64,000 nucleotides of DNA from Erythroxylum novogranatense. Lineage: Eukaryota; Streptophyta; Magnoliopsida; Malpighiales; Erythroxylaceae. The DNA lies in contig CM057234.1 of the NCBI GenBank assembly GCA_029891385.1, positions 27,452,350 to 27,516,349 of the forward strand, given 5' to 3'. Each line of letters starts with the position of its first letter. The stretch's first letter is position 1. Below the pieces are notes generated by a model. It worked only from the letters and a program-made list of their open reading frames with translations, was not told the origin of the DNA and did no database searches. Shown in pieces: positions 25,868-37,181 of the stretch. The position numbers were made by a program, and so were the translations under genes.

Positions 25868-26897
25868 TAAAGTAAATCACTTGTTAATATAGAAATCATG
25901 CATAATATGTAAAATACACAAGAAGGAGGTTGAATTGTGTAAAATATTCAAAGATATTAATCTTTAGAAATTTCTTAAATTTCTTTACAAATTCAGATAA
26001 TCACAAAAACAATTTACTAAAGTTGATGAGTAATGCAATCGCAAAAGTTATTATCTACTCTTTTAACAACAAGAAAATTAAAAAAATAGATGTAATTCAA
26101 CCTTAACCTTGGGCTACGTCTAGTCCTCAGAGTTTGTCTGAGAATTCACTATATTCTTTGACTTTACAAGTATTCTTTCTACACTTACAGAGCCTCTTTA
26201 GGCCTCTCTCACAAAGTTTTCTGTATCTACTTTCTTAACCTCTCCAGGTTTTAGCCTTTCTTTCTCTAGGAAAGATATTATTTGAGCTTCAAGTTACAAA
26301 TGTATTCGCTCTCTTTCTTTCGCACTTGAGTACAGAGTCTCTCTAAGTATTGTACAATTAATTTTCTCTCTTGTAAAATTGTTATTTAGTTTACGACTAT
26401 ACCTTGTATTTATAGCCTAAGTCTTCAACTGTGTTCTTGAGAAACTGCTTCGTGAATCTTCTAGAAACCGTTATTATTTGAGTCCTGTAACTAACTCCAA
26501 CTAAATAACAGACTAACATTCTAGAATAGTTTCCTTTTGCATGATCTGGTATTATACTTCTTCTGGTGTCTCTTCGTCTAGTGTTAACGTGTATCTTCTT
26601 ATGATGACGTGTATCTTTTTATGATGACGTGTATCTTCTTATGTTGACTTTCTATATTTTCTGATGTTAACCTTCTATATCTTCTGGTGTTGACCATCTA
26701 TATCTTCTGGTGTTGACTACGCATCTTCTAGGTTTGACTATGTATCTTCTGGTTCTATATCTTATGGGTTTGACTTCGTGTCACTTACATTTTTCTGTAC
26801 ACTTAACAAACTTATCAAGACAATTAACATATTTCTAAGATTATTATTATTTGATTGTCATCAAAATTAATAAAAGTGAAGTCTTCTTGACTCAACA
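25868..26897 (-). mobile_element. copia (SIRE-like) 5' LTR, minus strand
   Basis: The LTR starts at 26897 with TGTTGAGTCAAGAAGACTT and ends at 25868, about 1.03 kb, close to the 1.06-1.08 kb LTRs of the plus-strand copia. Start and end blocks align with that element (TGTTAAGTCAAAATGACTT; CTTGTGTATTTTACATATT). Near the start are about nine degenerate 20-bp repeats (about 26570-26790, GTGTATCTTCTTATGATGAC-like on the plus strand). It lies inside the hAT remnant; the partner LTR is left of the window. Confidence 0.8.
26570..26790 (-). repeat. 20-bp degenerate minisatellite in copia LTR
   Basis: Tandem copies of a unit like GTGTATCTTCTTATGATGAC, drifting to TCTATATCTTCTGGTGTTGAC, cover this stretch on the plus strand. 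It occupies the same LTR position as the AGACGAAGAAAAGC array in the plus copia LTRs but has a different unit. Confidence 0.8.
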
Positions 26898-27833
26898 ATA
26901 GGCGCCCAACCTGCATATTGCCCTTCAACTTCTCAATCATAACATCATTTGTGCTACAGTTATCAACTGTGATGGAGGATACTTTGTTGTCGATGTTCAA
27001 ATTCATCAAACAATCTTTTAACATATTTTCCAAATTTTCATTTGTATGCAATGTCGGCATATAAATGAACCTATCATGAAAAGGCATACCAACATCAATC
27101 ATAAATTAATAAAATAATGAAAAATTAAATGATAACAATATTAAAAAATATAAATTACCTTACAAGTCTATTGCATAACTTCCAATCATTATCAATATAA
27201 TGTGTCGTCACCACCATGTAACCCTTCTTTTGATTATCAACTGTCCACATGTTCATTGTTGTGGCAGTTCATCCTTAAACACTCGATAATGCTCTTAATG
27301 TTTCTCTTTTCTTATCCTCATACATTTTGAAAATATCATTCTTCAATGTATTTCGACTTGGAACCCTAAAAATCAGTTGGAGTGAATTAAGAAATATCTT
27401 AAATCTTTTGCTTTCAACCATAAACAATGGTTGTTCATCTCTAATAATCATATTAGCCATCAAAATTCTTGATCTTTGGTTGTCAAAAGTTGTTACGGTC
27501 ATTTCATTCTTTCCTTTCATAAGGCTAGGGGGTTCAAAATATTTGACCTCCTAAAATGTTCTTCCTTCTATTAAATGATTCCATATGTCTCTTCAAATGA
27601 GATGTTCCACCTTTCAAGCCACTTGAATACAACTTTTGACAATAATTGCACTCTACTTTTTCAATTCCGTCGGTTGATATAGTCTTCTTAAAATGATTCC
27701 AAACTTCACTGTTATGTTAACTAACTCAAGTTCTAATTAAACTTCTATCCTCAGTTGGTGTTGCAATAGAAGTTTCCACTTCTACCTCCAGTACTGGATT
27801 GGAACTCTCTACTGAAAGAATATGCTCATCCAT
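26898..27833 (-). pseudogene. hAT (Ac-like) transposase remnant, two exons
   Basis: Minus strand. The start is taken at ATG 27833 (MDEHIL). A BED-type zinc finger follows (SEVWNHFKK, then C-NY-C and HLKRHM, about 27610-27690). Then comes the region leading into the hAT core: MVES-RFKIFLNSLQ, PSRNTLKNDI, TMNMWTVDNQKKGYMVVTTHYID, WKLCNRLVRFIYMPTLHTNEN and ITVDNCSTND. An 89-bp GT-AG intron (27159-27071) falls between LVR and FIY and restores the frame. Several stops are present. The C-terminal half, including the dimerisation region, is cut off by the copia LTR at 26897. Ac-like transposases cut and paste DNA with 8-bp duplications; this copy is dead. Domestication is unlikely given the stops. 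Confidence 0.8.
27071..27159 (-). other. intron in hAT remnant
   Basis: Donor GTAAG|GTAATT and acceptor CATGATAG|GTTC on the minus strand. Removing it joins LVR to FIYMP in frame, as expected for hAT proteins. AT-rich and short, typical of a plant intron. Confidence 0.65.
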
Positions 27834-28183
27834 TTGACAAAAAACAAATAAATACTTGAGGTGAGAAACAAGAAAGTATTAGGAAATTAAACATTCTTAA
27901 TCAAAATACTTTGTCTACATTCTAGTTAAAATATTCCATATAAAACAAAATGTTCAAGAAAATCAAAGAATGTCCAAATTTTGAATATGCTAGAATGTCC
28001 AAGTAAGTTATGTTGATCATTTAGAGATGCAATGGTAAGTTACTGCATTAAGTGTTCTTGATAATATTATTCAACTTTTCCTTTAGAAGGATTAACTATA
28101 TTGCATCTGCTCATGTACGATTATATTCATTGCTGAACTTGTTGGCAAATGGATAGAGTTAAAAAAGTAAATCTATAGAGCTA
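27834..28183. other. non-coding spacer
   Basis: AT-rich sequence upstream of the hAT start, up to the plus-strand copia LTR. It may include hAT 5' sequence, but I see no terminal inverted repeat. It continues, beyond the copia insertion, at 40373. Confidence 0.5.
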
Positions 28184-29239
28184 TGTTAAGTCAAAATGAC
28201 TTTACATAAATGATTTTAATGAAGTATAAATAATAATGAAAAACAGATGGAAGCAAATAGAAAAGCAGACGGAAGAAAAGAAGACAAAAGAAAAGCATAC
28301 GGAAGCTAAATTGAAAAGTAGACGAAATGGAAAGAAGACGATGAAAAACAGACGATGAAAAGAAGACGGAAGAAAAACAGAAGAAGAAAAGAATACGAAG
28401 AAAAGCAGACGAAGAAAAAAAGACGAAGAAAAACAGATGAAGAAAAGAAGATAAAGAAAAAAAGACGAAGAAAAATAGATGAATGAAAAGTAGACGAATG
28501 AAAAACTGATGGAAGAAAAGCAGAAGAAAGCTAAGATGAAAAATCAGACGAAGAAAAGCAGATGGAAACAAACCACGTCAGATCAAGAATCAGTTTGAGT
28601 TAGTTACAGAACTCAACTGAATAACCGTTTTTTGAAAGAAGCAAGAATCAAGAATCAAGAAGCAGTTGAAGACGAAGACTATAAATATGAGTCAGAGTCG
28701 AAGATTGAAAAATTTACGATACGAAAAATCAAGAGTTAGCAATACTTGAGAGAAACTATTGTGCGAAAAATCTAGAGCTATTTTTCTGTAACAAAGCTCG
28801 AAAAACCTTTCAGATTGAAAGTTGTACAGATAGCCTGCAGAGGATAAGTGTGAAAGAATACTGATTGTAAGAGACCTGAAGAGGCTCGAAGACAAAGAAT
28901 ACTTGTAAAGTTTTGAGAGATAGTGAAATCTCATAAAGATATCTGAGGATTGGACGTAGCCCACAGTTTGGGGTGAATCAGTATAAAAATTACTGTGTCA
29001 ACATCTCTCTACCCTTAATCTCTCTTATCTTTTAATTTTCTATCTTACTAGTTTTTATACAAGTTTTCGAAAAATATTTTATAACTTTAGTTTTCAGTAG
29101 TTCTTGTGAAAAGAACAAGTTTCTTTTAACAAAACGTTTTCGAAGGGGCTTATCGAAAAAGAAATACACAATTCAACCCCCCTTCTTGTGCATTTGTATA
29201 TTGTATAATTAGTCTTGTATTAACGTGTGATTCACTTCA
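28184..29239 (+). mobile_element. copia (SIRE-like) 5' LTR
   Basis: Starts TGTTAAGTCAAAATGAC and ends TGATTCACTTCA. Flanked on the left by AGCTA (28179-28183), repeated after the 3' LTR at 40373-40377, so the element is complete at both ends. A purine-rich minisatellite covers about 28240-28570. It resembles the 3' LTR at 39291 but with many substitutions, so the insertion is not recent. Confidence 0.92.
28240..28575 (+). repeat. AGACGAAGAAAAGC minisatellite, 5' LTR
   Basis: Degenerate tandem array of about 14-15 bp units built on GAAGAAAAGCAGAC. It accounts for the long Phe/Leu-rich ORF on the opposite strand, which is not a gene. The 3' LTR carries the same array with a different number and order of variants. 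Confidence 0.85.
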
Positions 29240-29240
29240 A

Positions 29241-29253
29241 TTGGTATCAGAGC
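29241..29253 (+). promoter_or_regulatory. primer-binding site (Met-tRNA type)
   Basis: TTGGTATCAGAGC begins one base after the 5' LTR. It is complementary to the 3' end of plant initiator-methionine tRNA, the usual primer for minus-strand DNA synthesis in plant copia elements. Confidence 0.9.
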
Positions 29254-29296
29254 TTGGTTCCCAAGGATTACCTTAACAAAGTGTGGATTAAAGATT

Positions 29297-30600
29297 ATGG
29301 CGGAATCACATACATACATAGCGGAAGGTGCCTCAGTCACTAGACCTCCGGCGTTTAACAGAGAAGACTATCACTACTGGAAAGATAGGATGCGGTTGTT
29401 TATCGAATCTACTCATGTTGACCTTTGGGACGTAATAGAGAATGGACCATACAAACCAGCGGATGAAGAAGGAAATCTTATTTCACGAATCAGATGGACG
29501 ACTGATCAAAAAGCGAGATTTCAACAATTCCAAAGCAAAGTTCTTCTTGAGTTGTGCCTTAAGCAAAAGTGAGTACGATAGTGTAAAGGAGATGTGGGAT
29601 ACGTTATCCATTGCACATAAAGGTACGAACCAAGTTAAAGAATCCAAGATAAGTATTCTTGTGCATCAGTACAAGCTGTTCAAGATGAAAGATGAAGAAT
29701 CTATTGATCAAATGTTTGGAAGATTTCAAACAATTATCAATAGATTAAAAGCTCTTGGAAGAACTAACGACAACCAAAATCACATTCCTAAGATCCTAAA
29801 AAGTCTACCAAAGAGGTGGAGACCAAAAGTTACTGCTATACAGGAAGCCAAGGATTTAAGCATATTAAAACTTGACGAACTACTTAGATCGTTGAAGATT
29901 CATGAAGTTGAGCTCGATGCTGAAGACAAGCATAGAAGGGACAAGTCAATAGCACTAAAGGCTAGACAAAAGAATCACAAGACTCAAAAGAAGAGGAATC
30001 CATCAAAAGCGCTGAAGATTGAAGAATCAAAGAACGATGATTCCAGTGAGTCAGAACAGGAGTCGAGTGAAGAAGATGACGAGCTATCCTTTATTTCCAA
30101 GAAGATCAAACGGATGTAGAAGAAGAAGTCCAAAGGAAATCAAATCTCCAAAAAGAACGGAAAAGATGATGGGAAGATAGAGAAAAAATCTATCATATGC
30201 TACGAGTGCAACAAACTAGGACATTACAAGTCCGAGTGTCCAACATTAAAGAGGAAACCAAGGAAGAGTAAACAAGGCAAGAAAAGCATGATGGCAACCT
30301 GGGAGGATCTAGATTCATCCGAATCAGATACATGCTCCGAGACATCAGAACATGCGAATATATGCCTGGTAGCCGAAGAAGAAAGTGATGAGGAGTTCAC
30401 CTCTAAATATGATGACTTGCAAGATGCATATTCTGAACTACTAGAAGATTCCCATGTTATTCTGAAACAGTACAAATTGTTGAAGAAAAAGTATGTAGAA
30501 AATATGAAAAATACACAAGAGATAGAAAGAGAGAACACCTGCTTAAAGAAGCAAGTAGAGGAAATTAAGAAAAAGAGAGTTATAGATAGATCCGAATAGA
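29297..30600 (+). pseudogene. gag: copia gag
   Basis: The start is ATG 29297 shortly after the primer site (MAESHTYIAEGA). The N-terminal region (PPAFNREDYHYWKDRM, FIESTHVDLWDVIENG) resembles the DUF4219/UBN2 gag of SIRE-type copia elements and is followed by YKLFKMKDEESIDQMFGRFQ. Lys-rich then acidic stretches follow. A CCHC knuckle C-NK-LGHYKSEC lies at about 30198-30239 and an Asp/Ser/Glu patch at 30300-30420. The reading frame shifts near 29540-29565 and stops occur at 30117 and 30597. Gag forms the particle and binds the RNA; this copy cannot make full-length protein. Confidence 0.88.
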
Positions 30601-30879
30601 TAAATCAACTGAAGCTTAGGATCAAGAGTCTTTCAGCTGATCTAGCAACTTTCACTGAAAATACGAGAAGAATGAATGATATGTTAGGAAAGTGTAGACA
30701 TCCGAGTGATAAAACTAGATTAAGGTTTACTAGAAATAAGTATCAACAAAAAAGGAAGTCATTCTTTCAGAAAAAGAAGTTTCAACAATCACATTTTCAT
30801 CAACAACCTTATCAAATGCATCATTATCATTCTGTGCATTTTGCTAACCTGAAAGGACCCAAGAAAATTTGGATACTGA

Positions 30880-31090
30880 AAAAAAAAATCTCCTGCAGAT
30901 ATCCTTCCTTGGAAGAGGTAGCAAGCACCATTGGTATTTGGACAGTGGATGCTCGCAACACATGACGGGAAGAAGGTCTATGTTCCTAGATCTTCAGTAT
31001 GAGAAGGGAGGATCGGTAACTTTTTGAGACAATCAGCAGGGAAAGATAATTGGAATCGGTAAAATAGGTAAAGATTCCTTTGCATGTATT
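30880..31090 (+). pseudogene. copia aspartic protease
   Basis: The catalytic motif WYLDSGCSQHMTG is encoded at about 30932-30970, with the aspartate codon at 30941. It is in the pol frame, not the gag frame used just upstream, so a frameshift lies at about 30870-30935. This undoes the earlier shift near 29.55 kb, as expected if gag and pol were once one frame. In the family this protease cleaves the Gag-Pol polyprotein. Confidence 0.8.
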
Positions 31091-31096
31091 GATAAT

Positions 31097-32425
31097 GTGC
31101 TGCTTATTGATGGTCTAAAACACAACTTGATTAGTGTCAGTCAATTGTGTGATTCTGGCTTTGAAGTTATGTTCAATCAAAATCTTTGTGAAGTCAGAAA
31201 CAAAGATGGGTCTATATTCTTTTCAGCCAAAAGAAGAAATAATCTTTACAAAATTGATTTAGAAGAAGAAAGACTAATCTGGCATAAAAAGCTAGGTCAT
31301 GTCAGTTTTAAACATATTTCAAAGTTGTTAAAGCATGATTTGGTAAGAGGTTTACCAAAAATAAGTTTTGACAAGGATCTCTTTTAGGAAAGTTTTCATA
31401 AAGGAAAACAAGTCAAAACATCATTTTCTTCTAAAAATACTGTAACATCATCTAGACCTCTAGAGTTATTACATATGGATTTATTTGGTCCAACTATGAC
31501 AATAAGTCTTGGCGGAAAGAAATATGAACTTGTTATTGTTGATGACTTTACTAGATTTTGTTAGATATTGTTTTTGTCACATAAAGATGAGTCTTTTAAG
31601 TGTTTTAAAACCCTTTCCAAAAAGTTACAGAATGAAAAAGGAATGTCGATAGCCAGTATTAGGAGTGGTCATGGTGGAGAATTTGAGAATGACAAGTTTA
31701 GAATATTCTATGAGGAGAATGGAATTTTCCACAATTTTTCTGCTCCTAGGACTCCACAACAAAATGGAGTTGTTGAAAGGAAGAACAAGACGATTCAAGA
31801 GATGGCAAGGATTATGTTGTGTGAGATGAATCTTCCTAAGTACTTCTGGGCAGAAGCTGTGAATATAGCATGTTACATTTAGAATAGAATATTGCTGCGA
31901 CCCTTGTTGAAGAAAACTCCTTATGAGTTATGGAATGGAAGGAGACCGAATATATCTTACTGCCATCCATTTGGTTGCAAGTGCTCTACACTGAATACAA
32001 AGGAAATGCTGGACAAATTCGATTTAAAGACTTATTCAGGAACTTTTCTAGGCTACTCCTTATCATCGAAGCCTTTTAGGGTTTATAATCTAACCTCAAA
32101 GACTGTTGAGGAGACTATTCATGTCAAGTTTGATGATAGGTTCCAACCAAGTAAGGAAGATGATATGGATAGAGAAATCCCTCCAATGCCCTTAGGTGAT
32201 ACTAAAGAAGCTTCATCATCAGAAACTCAGTTAGACAATATTGAGGATATTCCAGAAACTCTTGGGTTAAAAAGAGATTGGAGATATAGGAGTTCTCATC
32301 CAGAAGAGTTAATCATAGGAGAGACCTCAGAAGGAGTTCGAACAAGGTCCAAATTCCGAAGAGAAGATAATGTAGCATTTGTTTCTGAAATAGAGCCTAA
32401 AAAGATTGATGAAACTCTTTAAGAT
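31097..32425 (+). pseudogene. copia GAG-pre-integrase and integrase
   Basis: LIWHKKLGHVSFKHIS (about 31276-31325) is the GAG-pre-integrase segment with zinc-binding His residues. The integrase core follows, with LELLHMDLFGP carrying the first catalytic Asp (about 31455-31490). The second catalytic Asp region reads RSGHGGEFE where copia proteins normally have RSDHGGEFE, so the active-site Asp is lost. The Glu region is APRTPQQNGVVERKN. The C-terminal part (LNTKEMLDKFD...GYS) resembles the equivalent stretch at 18500. In-frame stops TAG at 31385, 31562 and 31880 sit where Gln or Trp would be expected. Inactive. Confidence 0.88.
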
Positions 32426-33440
32426 GAAGCATAGATTTTAGCTACGCAAGAGGAGCTGAACCAATTTACTAGGAATAAAGTTTGGTTCTTGGTTCCTAAA
32501 CCCTTGAAGAAATCCATCATAGGAACTAGGTAGGTTTTTAAGAATAAGTTAGACGAATCAGGAAGAGTAAGTCGGAATAAAGCAAGATTAGTAGCACAAG
32601 GCTATAATCAGCAAGAAGGAATAGACTATAATAAGACGTATGCTCCAGTAGCAAAACTTGAAGCAATTAGGATACTGCTTGCATATATTGTTTGTCATGA
32701 TATAAAACTTTTTCAAATGGATGTGAAAAGTGCATTTCTGAATGGTTTTATAGACGAAGAAGTGTATGTTAAGCAACCTCCTAGTTTCGAGGATGTTAAG
32801 TATCCAGATCATGTCCATAGATTTCATAAGACTTTGTAAGGCTTGAAACCAAATCCTAGAGCGTGGTATGATCGTCTAAGTACTTTTCTTATTGAGAGTG
32901 GGTTTAGTAGAGGTCAGGTAGATAAGACACTCTTTAGGAAGAATTATGAGAATGATTTTATTTTAGTTTAAATTTATGTTGATGACATTATTTTTGGTGC
33001 TACTTCAAAAAGTTTGTGCATGAGTTTTGAGAATTTGATGAAAAATGAGTTTGAGATGAGTATGATGGGAGACTTAGAGTTCTTTCTTGGGTTACAAGTT
33101 AAGCAAACCGAAGAAAGGATCTTTATCCATCAATAAAAATATTTGAAAGAATTGTTGTCTAAATTTGATATGAAAAAAGTGAAACCTATGGCAACTCCGA
33201 TGCATCCTTCGAACCTTTTGTCTAAAGACGAAGCTAGTAAGAAGGTGGATCAAACCCTGTATAGAGGGATGATTAGTTCTTTGCTTTATCTTACAGTAAG
33301 CAGACCTAACATACTGTTCAGTGTATGCTTGTTTGCAAGGTTTCAGGCCGATCCTGGAGAGTCTCATTACATTGTTGTTAAAAGAATTATGAGATATCTC
33401 GCAGGTACTACTGATCTTTGCTTAATGTATGAGAAAGGTA
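32426..33440 (+). pseudogene. copia reverse transcriptase
   Basis: RT motifs in order: NKARLVAQGY, YAPVAKLEAIR, FQMDVKSAFLNGF (first catalytic Asp), VYVKQPPSFED, PRAWYDRLS and the YVDD box (IYVDDIIFGAT, about 32972-33000). They are followed by MMGDLEFFLGLQV, MATPMHPSNLLSKDEA and SLLYLTVSRPNI. The catalytic residues are present, but several Gln or Trp positions are TAG or TAA stops (for example the codon just before IYVDD). It copies element RNA into DNA in the particle; this copy is interrupted. Confidence 0.9.
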
Positions 33441-33949
33441 AAGATTTCAGGTTGATTGGATATTGCGATGCGGACTATGCCAGAGATAGAATTGATAGGA
33501 CGAGTACGAGTGGAGGCTGTCACTTTCTTGGCTCAAACCTAGTTTTTTGGTCAAGAAAGAGACAAAGTTCAATCGCCCTATCAACTGTTGAAACCGAGTA
33601 CATGTCTGCTGCAAGTTGTTATTCACAAACATTGTGGATCAAATATCAACTAGAAGATTACTCATTACACAAGGTGGAGATCCCAATCTTTTGTGAAAAC
33701 ACAAGTACCATTAGCTTGTCGAAGAATCTAATTCAACATTCAAGAGTGAAGCATATCGAAGTCAGACATCATTTCTTGCGAGACTACGTTCAGAGAAGGA
33801 TTGTGAGTCTTCAATTTATTGAGACAAAGTTTCAATGGGTGGACATCTTCACTAAACCACTGAGTGAAGAACGATTCAAGGAAATCAGACGAAACCTCAA
33901 CATGGTGATGTTAAGTGACCAACCGTCTAACATGTCACAGCCAAGTTAA
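33441..33949 (+). pseudogene. copia RNase H
   Basis: RNase H motifs: GYCDADYA (first Asp), TSTSGGCHFLG, ALSTVETEYMSAA (Glu), the ENTSTISLSKN stretch and VKHIEVRHHFLRDYV (Asp nearby), then KFQWVDIFTKPLSEERF, typical of the copia C-terminus. It is open from 33143 to 33949 and the stop follows NMSQPS, so this is the longest undamaged stretch of pol. RNase H removes the RNA strand after copying. RT-RNase H follow integrase, the copia order. Confidence 0.9.
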
Positions 33950-34213
33950 AAGGTCGTCGAAGTTAACGACGTTAGTAACAGTGAGTTACAGCTGTTAACT
34001 TCCCTCACAAGGAAGTTTTGAAGGGAAAGTCTCATAGCCTTGAGAACTTCACCTATTCTAAAACAATCCTGATAAGACTTTTCGAGTATTCTCAACTCAA
34101 AAATTTCTTAGCTCTCAGCCCTCTCAAATCTCTGTAACCGAGTTTACCTCTAAAAGAAAAAATCAGTGAACTCATCATTCTTACTCATCGAAAAATCAAA
34201 AAGAGCAAGCAAT
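33950..34213 (+). other. spacer between pol and the 3' coding region
   Basis: No coding or RNA feature recognised. AT-rich with short ORFs only. Confidence 0.5.
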
Positions 34214-34571
34214 GATTTTTAGAAAACATGTTGATTTTGAATATTTGAGGAGAAATGACATGGATATTGAACTGGAGATAATGAAAGCAGGATGGAGGAA
34301 GTTCTTCCAGGTGTGAGAAATCGTATATCAAAATGAAGTTTATGATTTTTGAAAGAATGTGGAGCTAGTAGACAATACTATTGTTTCTACGGTTGATAGA
34401 ATGTCTATTATTGTGACAACGGAGTTAATTGAGAAGGTAATTGAATGTCCATCTATTGGAGAAAAGCTAACAAGCAAAGCCAGATGGATGATAATAAAAG
34501 TAAAGCTAACATTGACTTACATCAGTGTTAAGGAAGAAGACGTCAATCGACAATTGTATGGAGACAACAAC
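34214..34571 (+). pseudogene. extra 3' ORF (env position), N-terminal part
   Basis: Coding-like sequence after pol begins at ATG 34214 (MIFRKHVDFEY) with two in-frame stops, then is open to the solo LTR insertion. Deleting the solo LTR and one ACAAC copy joins it to 37182 onward. It has no hits to pol motifs. SIRE/Maximus copia elements are known to carry an additional 3' ORF, often called env-like. I see no signal peptide or clear membrane span in this part. Confidence 0.6.
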
Positions 34572-35120
34572 TGTAACATCCCGTTATCGGAGTGACGGGT
34601 AGATTGGTAAATTTGGATCAGGTTAAGATTGTGTACAGGCTAATGTAAATTGTGCATGCATTATAACTTCTATAGTTACTAGTAAATGAACTATTGTTGC
34701 ATAAGCATATGTATATACGTACATGTATGACAATTTCCCGATTGAATTGTGGAAAATTGGAAATTGTGTGATAAGCGTATATGAGTTTTGAATATGGAAT
34801 TGGAATGAGAAAATTGAATTTAGAGGATTGAATTATGATATTGGAGTGTAGGAGTATGTAATTCCTAATTTTGTGAATTCATGGAACTTTTTGGAAATTT
34901 TAGAGAATCGAGTCCCACCGTAAAAGGGTATATTGGTGATAAACCGGATTCCGGTCCGAGATTGATTGACAATTGATATGAGATTATTTGAGATATGATT
35001 TTCGGTTTGTTATTAATTGTTATTGCGAAATTGGGAGAAAAATAGAATAAGAATTGGACTGAAAGACCCTAAGATTTGGACTTGTGGCAACTAAATTGCC
35101 AAACAAGCCTTTAAAGCTCA

Positions 35121-35136
35121 CATATATATATATATG
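35121..35136 (+). promoter_or_regulatory. TATA-like element in solo LTR
   Basis: CATATATATATATATG lies about 95 bases upstream of the splice-donor-like CAAGTAAGT, with a short leader between. It is plausible as the LTR core promoter, but AT-rich sequence makes chance runs common. Confidence 0.4.
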
Positions 35137-35229
35137 TTAAACGTTTATTTCATCATCGATGATCGTGGGTGAGCATTTGGCGATTTGGAGTTTCTTGGAG
35201 GATTCTCAATGGAGTGAAGCTTGAATCAA

Positions 35230-36804
35230 GTAAGTTTATACTTGTTTATGAGTTAAATCGTTTCATTTGATCATTGATTTGAGTAAGAAATTGGTTAGAA
35301 AGTTTGAAAGTTTCGGATGATTAGGGTTTTGTGATTTTCGTTGGTTTTGATTTGGGTTTTTGATAAATAATGGTTTAAATGATGGATTGAGATTAGAAAT
35401 AAGTTGGGTTTAAGGTTTAAAACTGATTGAGAGTGTTTAGAATGAATTTGGATGAGTTAGATCGAAAAATCGAGAAATTTCGGGTTTCGTCGCGATTTTA
35501 TGATCGCATCGCCGCGACGTCACGATGAACACGCCATGGCGAGCCAACCCGATCTTGTCGTCATGACAATTAAAAATATTTTAATTTATGCACCATGGCG
35601 GGAAGACAAGGCATACGCCGCGACGAACGTCTGCGTACGTCGCGACGTGGGATGCTCGATTAAATCATGGCGATGCCGCTGGCGAGGATGCTTTCCAAAA
35701 TGAATTTGAGGTTTTGAATTGGAGAATTTTGGGATCTAATTTGGATTGGTTATGGATCAAAATGGAATTTGAGAGAATAGGAATTGAATTTGATGATTAT
35801 CGGAAATTGAGTGGTAGCGAATTGAATGTGACCTTAGAGTAAGGAATTGAATTATGGCATTGAGCTGTTGCTCAATTAGAGTGAGAGTGATCATATTGAG
35901 AAATTCAGAATATGATTGGGAATGTCATAACATGTATAGTATTTATCGAAATTGCTATTGATTATTGAATTTGGCATGATTGGTAATGTGTGATTTATTT
36001 GATTTGATATAGAGGTTCGATGGATCGTCATTCCACAGACAAGATTGGGACTTCCAGCGGTAGCTTCGGAAGTGCAAAGAGTAACCTAGTTGGTTTCTCA
36101 ACCTATATGTGTTACATTTGTGTACATATGCCATGTGGAGATACGGATGGATATGTGTGATGTTTTGATTGATTTGAACCATGGGTGTTCAAATATTGGA
36201 TGAGATATGGAAGTGCAAAATGTGAATAAATGTACATAAATGCAATAGTGAATCGAATTGTAAAAGTGTTAGTGAAAGAAATGAGATATGACTGTGAAAT
36301 GTGAATGACATATGCACTCATGCATAATTAAATGATCAGATAATGATAGTTGTTGACCCGAGACGCCATCAGATATTTGAGGACGCCTTGTAAAACCCAT
36401 GAACACACGCCGCAGTAAAACCTGCAAACACCTACGGGTGGGGTGTGGGGTCCTATTATGTGAAAGGGATTAGTGCATACCCAGCGGGCTCTCCTATCCC
36501 TAATGCGAGTGGGCAGTAGTGCATACCCAGAGGGCCCTCCTACTTGCCAAAAATGTGATTTCTGATTTCTGATTGCGCTCGGTCACAACAATGAAATGAA
36601 ACTGAAAGTGTCGCATGCATACTGCATATGTAAATTATTTAAAGTGAACTGTGTGAAAGTGAAACTGAATGCATGTGAATATATGAAAGTGTGAATATGT
36701 GATTTAGTGTGTATATGAATTGTGAATGCATGAGTTGGGTGAACCATCGATGATGGTTTCTCACTGAGTTCGCAAACTCACCCAACATTGCAATTATTTT
36801 TCAG
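35230..36804 (+). other. candidate LTR intron, solo LTR
   Basis: Donor AATCAA|GTAAGTTT and acceptor TTATTTTTCAG|GAAATG. The acceptor is 22 bases after the conserved AACTCACCC hairpin side, as in the LTRs at 45161 and 54096. The interval holds the GC-rich island and two related stem-loops at about 36460-36550. Inferred from sequence only. Confidence 0.42.
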
Positions 36805-37181
36805 GAAATGAAGAGTACCCCGTTAGTGAAACGGGAGTATGTCTACTGCAAAGAGGCAGAGTATCGGGTCGGGATCAGTGTCGTCACATCTGCATTAGAG
36901 TAGTGAATTGTTTTAGTGGGCCCCTTTTGATTTATGTGTACTTGTATGGTATAACTGAAATTGGTTTATAATAGAAATTGTTTTGTAATTGCAAATGTTT
37001 TGTTATAATTGGGCCAAATCATTATTGTTTTGCGCACTCAACTGTTTTCGTAAGAAAAGAAAAATGTCATATCGAGTTTTAAAAAGGTAGTGATTGTTCT
37101 AGTACGCCACCCTCGCGGGTCACGGGCTCGGATATCACTGTTGATGTCGGGTTCGGGTCTCGTCGGGAGTGGGGTGCTACA

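Larger units (their letters stand above)
34572..37181 (+). mobile_element. solo Ty3/gypsy LTR, 2.6 kb
   Basis: Starts TGTAACATCCCG and ends GGGGTGCTACA with a perfect ACAAC duplication (34567-34571 and 37182-37186) and no interior, so a solo LTR formed by LTR-LTR recombination. It shares blocks with the LTR at 45161: the end structure, the GAACCATCGATGATGG palindrome (36741-36759), a GAGTT-CGCA-AACTC hairpin (36766-36779) and the right outer arm GCGCTCGGTCACAACA (about 36577). A TATA-like run lies at 35121-35136. The GC-rich island is at about 35495-35695. Donor and acceptor candidates are at 35230 and 36804. It splits the extra ORF of the copia element. Confidence 0.92.

Noticed and set aside
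28191..28571. Long Phe/Leu/Ser-rich ORFs on the minus strand here and at 39292-39718
   Set aside because: They are the reverse translation of the AGACGAAGAAAAGC minisatellite; low-complexity artefact.
35500..35842. Two overlapping ORFs in the GC-rich part of the solo LTR
   Set aside because: They lie wholly within the LTR, overlap the candidate intron and show no recognisable protein features.
36460..36550. Closely spaced repeats that could suggest a CRISPR-like array or tRNA gene
   Set aside because: Only two units, each a stem-loop, inside a plant solo LTR; no A and B boxes and no tRNA fold.
34572..37181. Possibility that the solo LTR is part of the copia element
   Set aside because: Its own TG...CA ends and perfect ACAAC duplication, and the coding continuity across it, show a later insertion.
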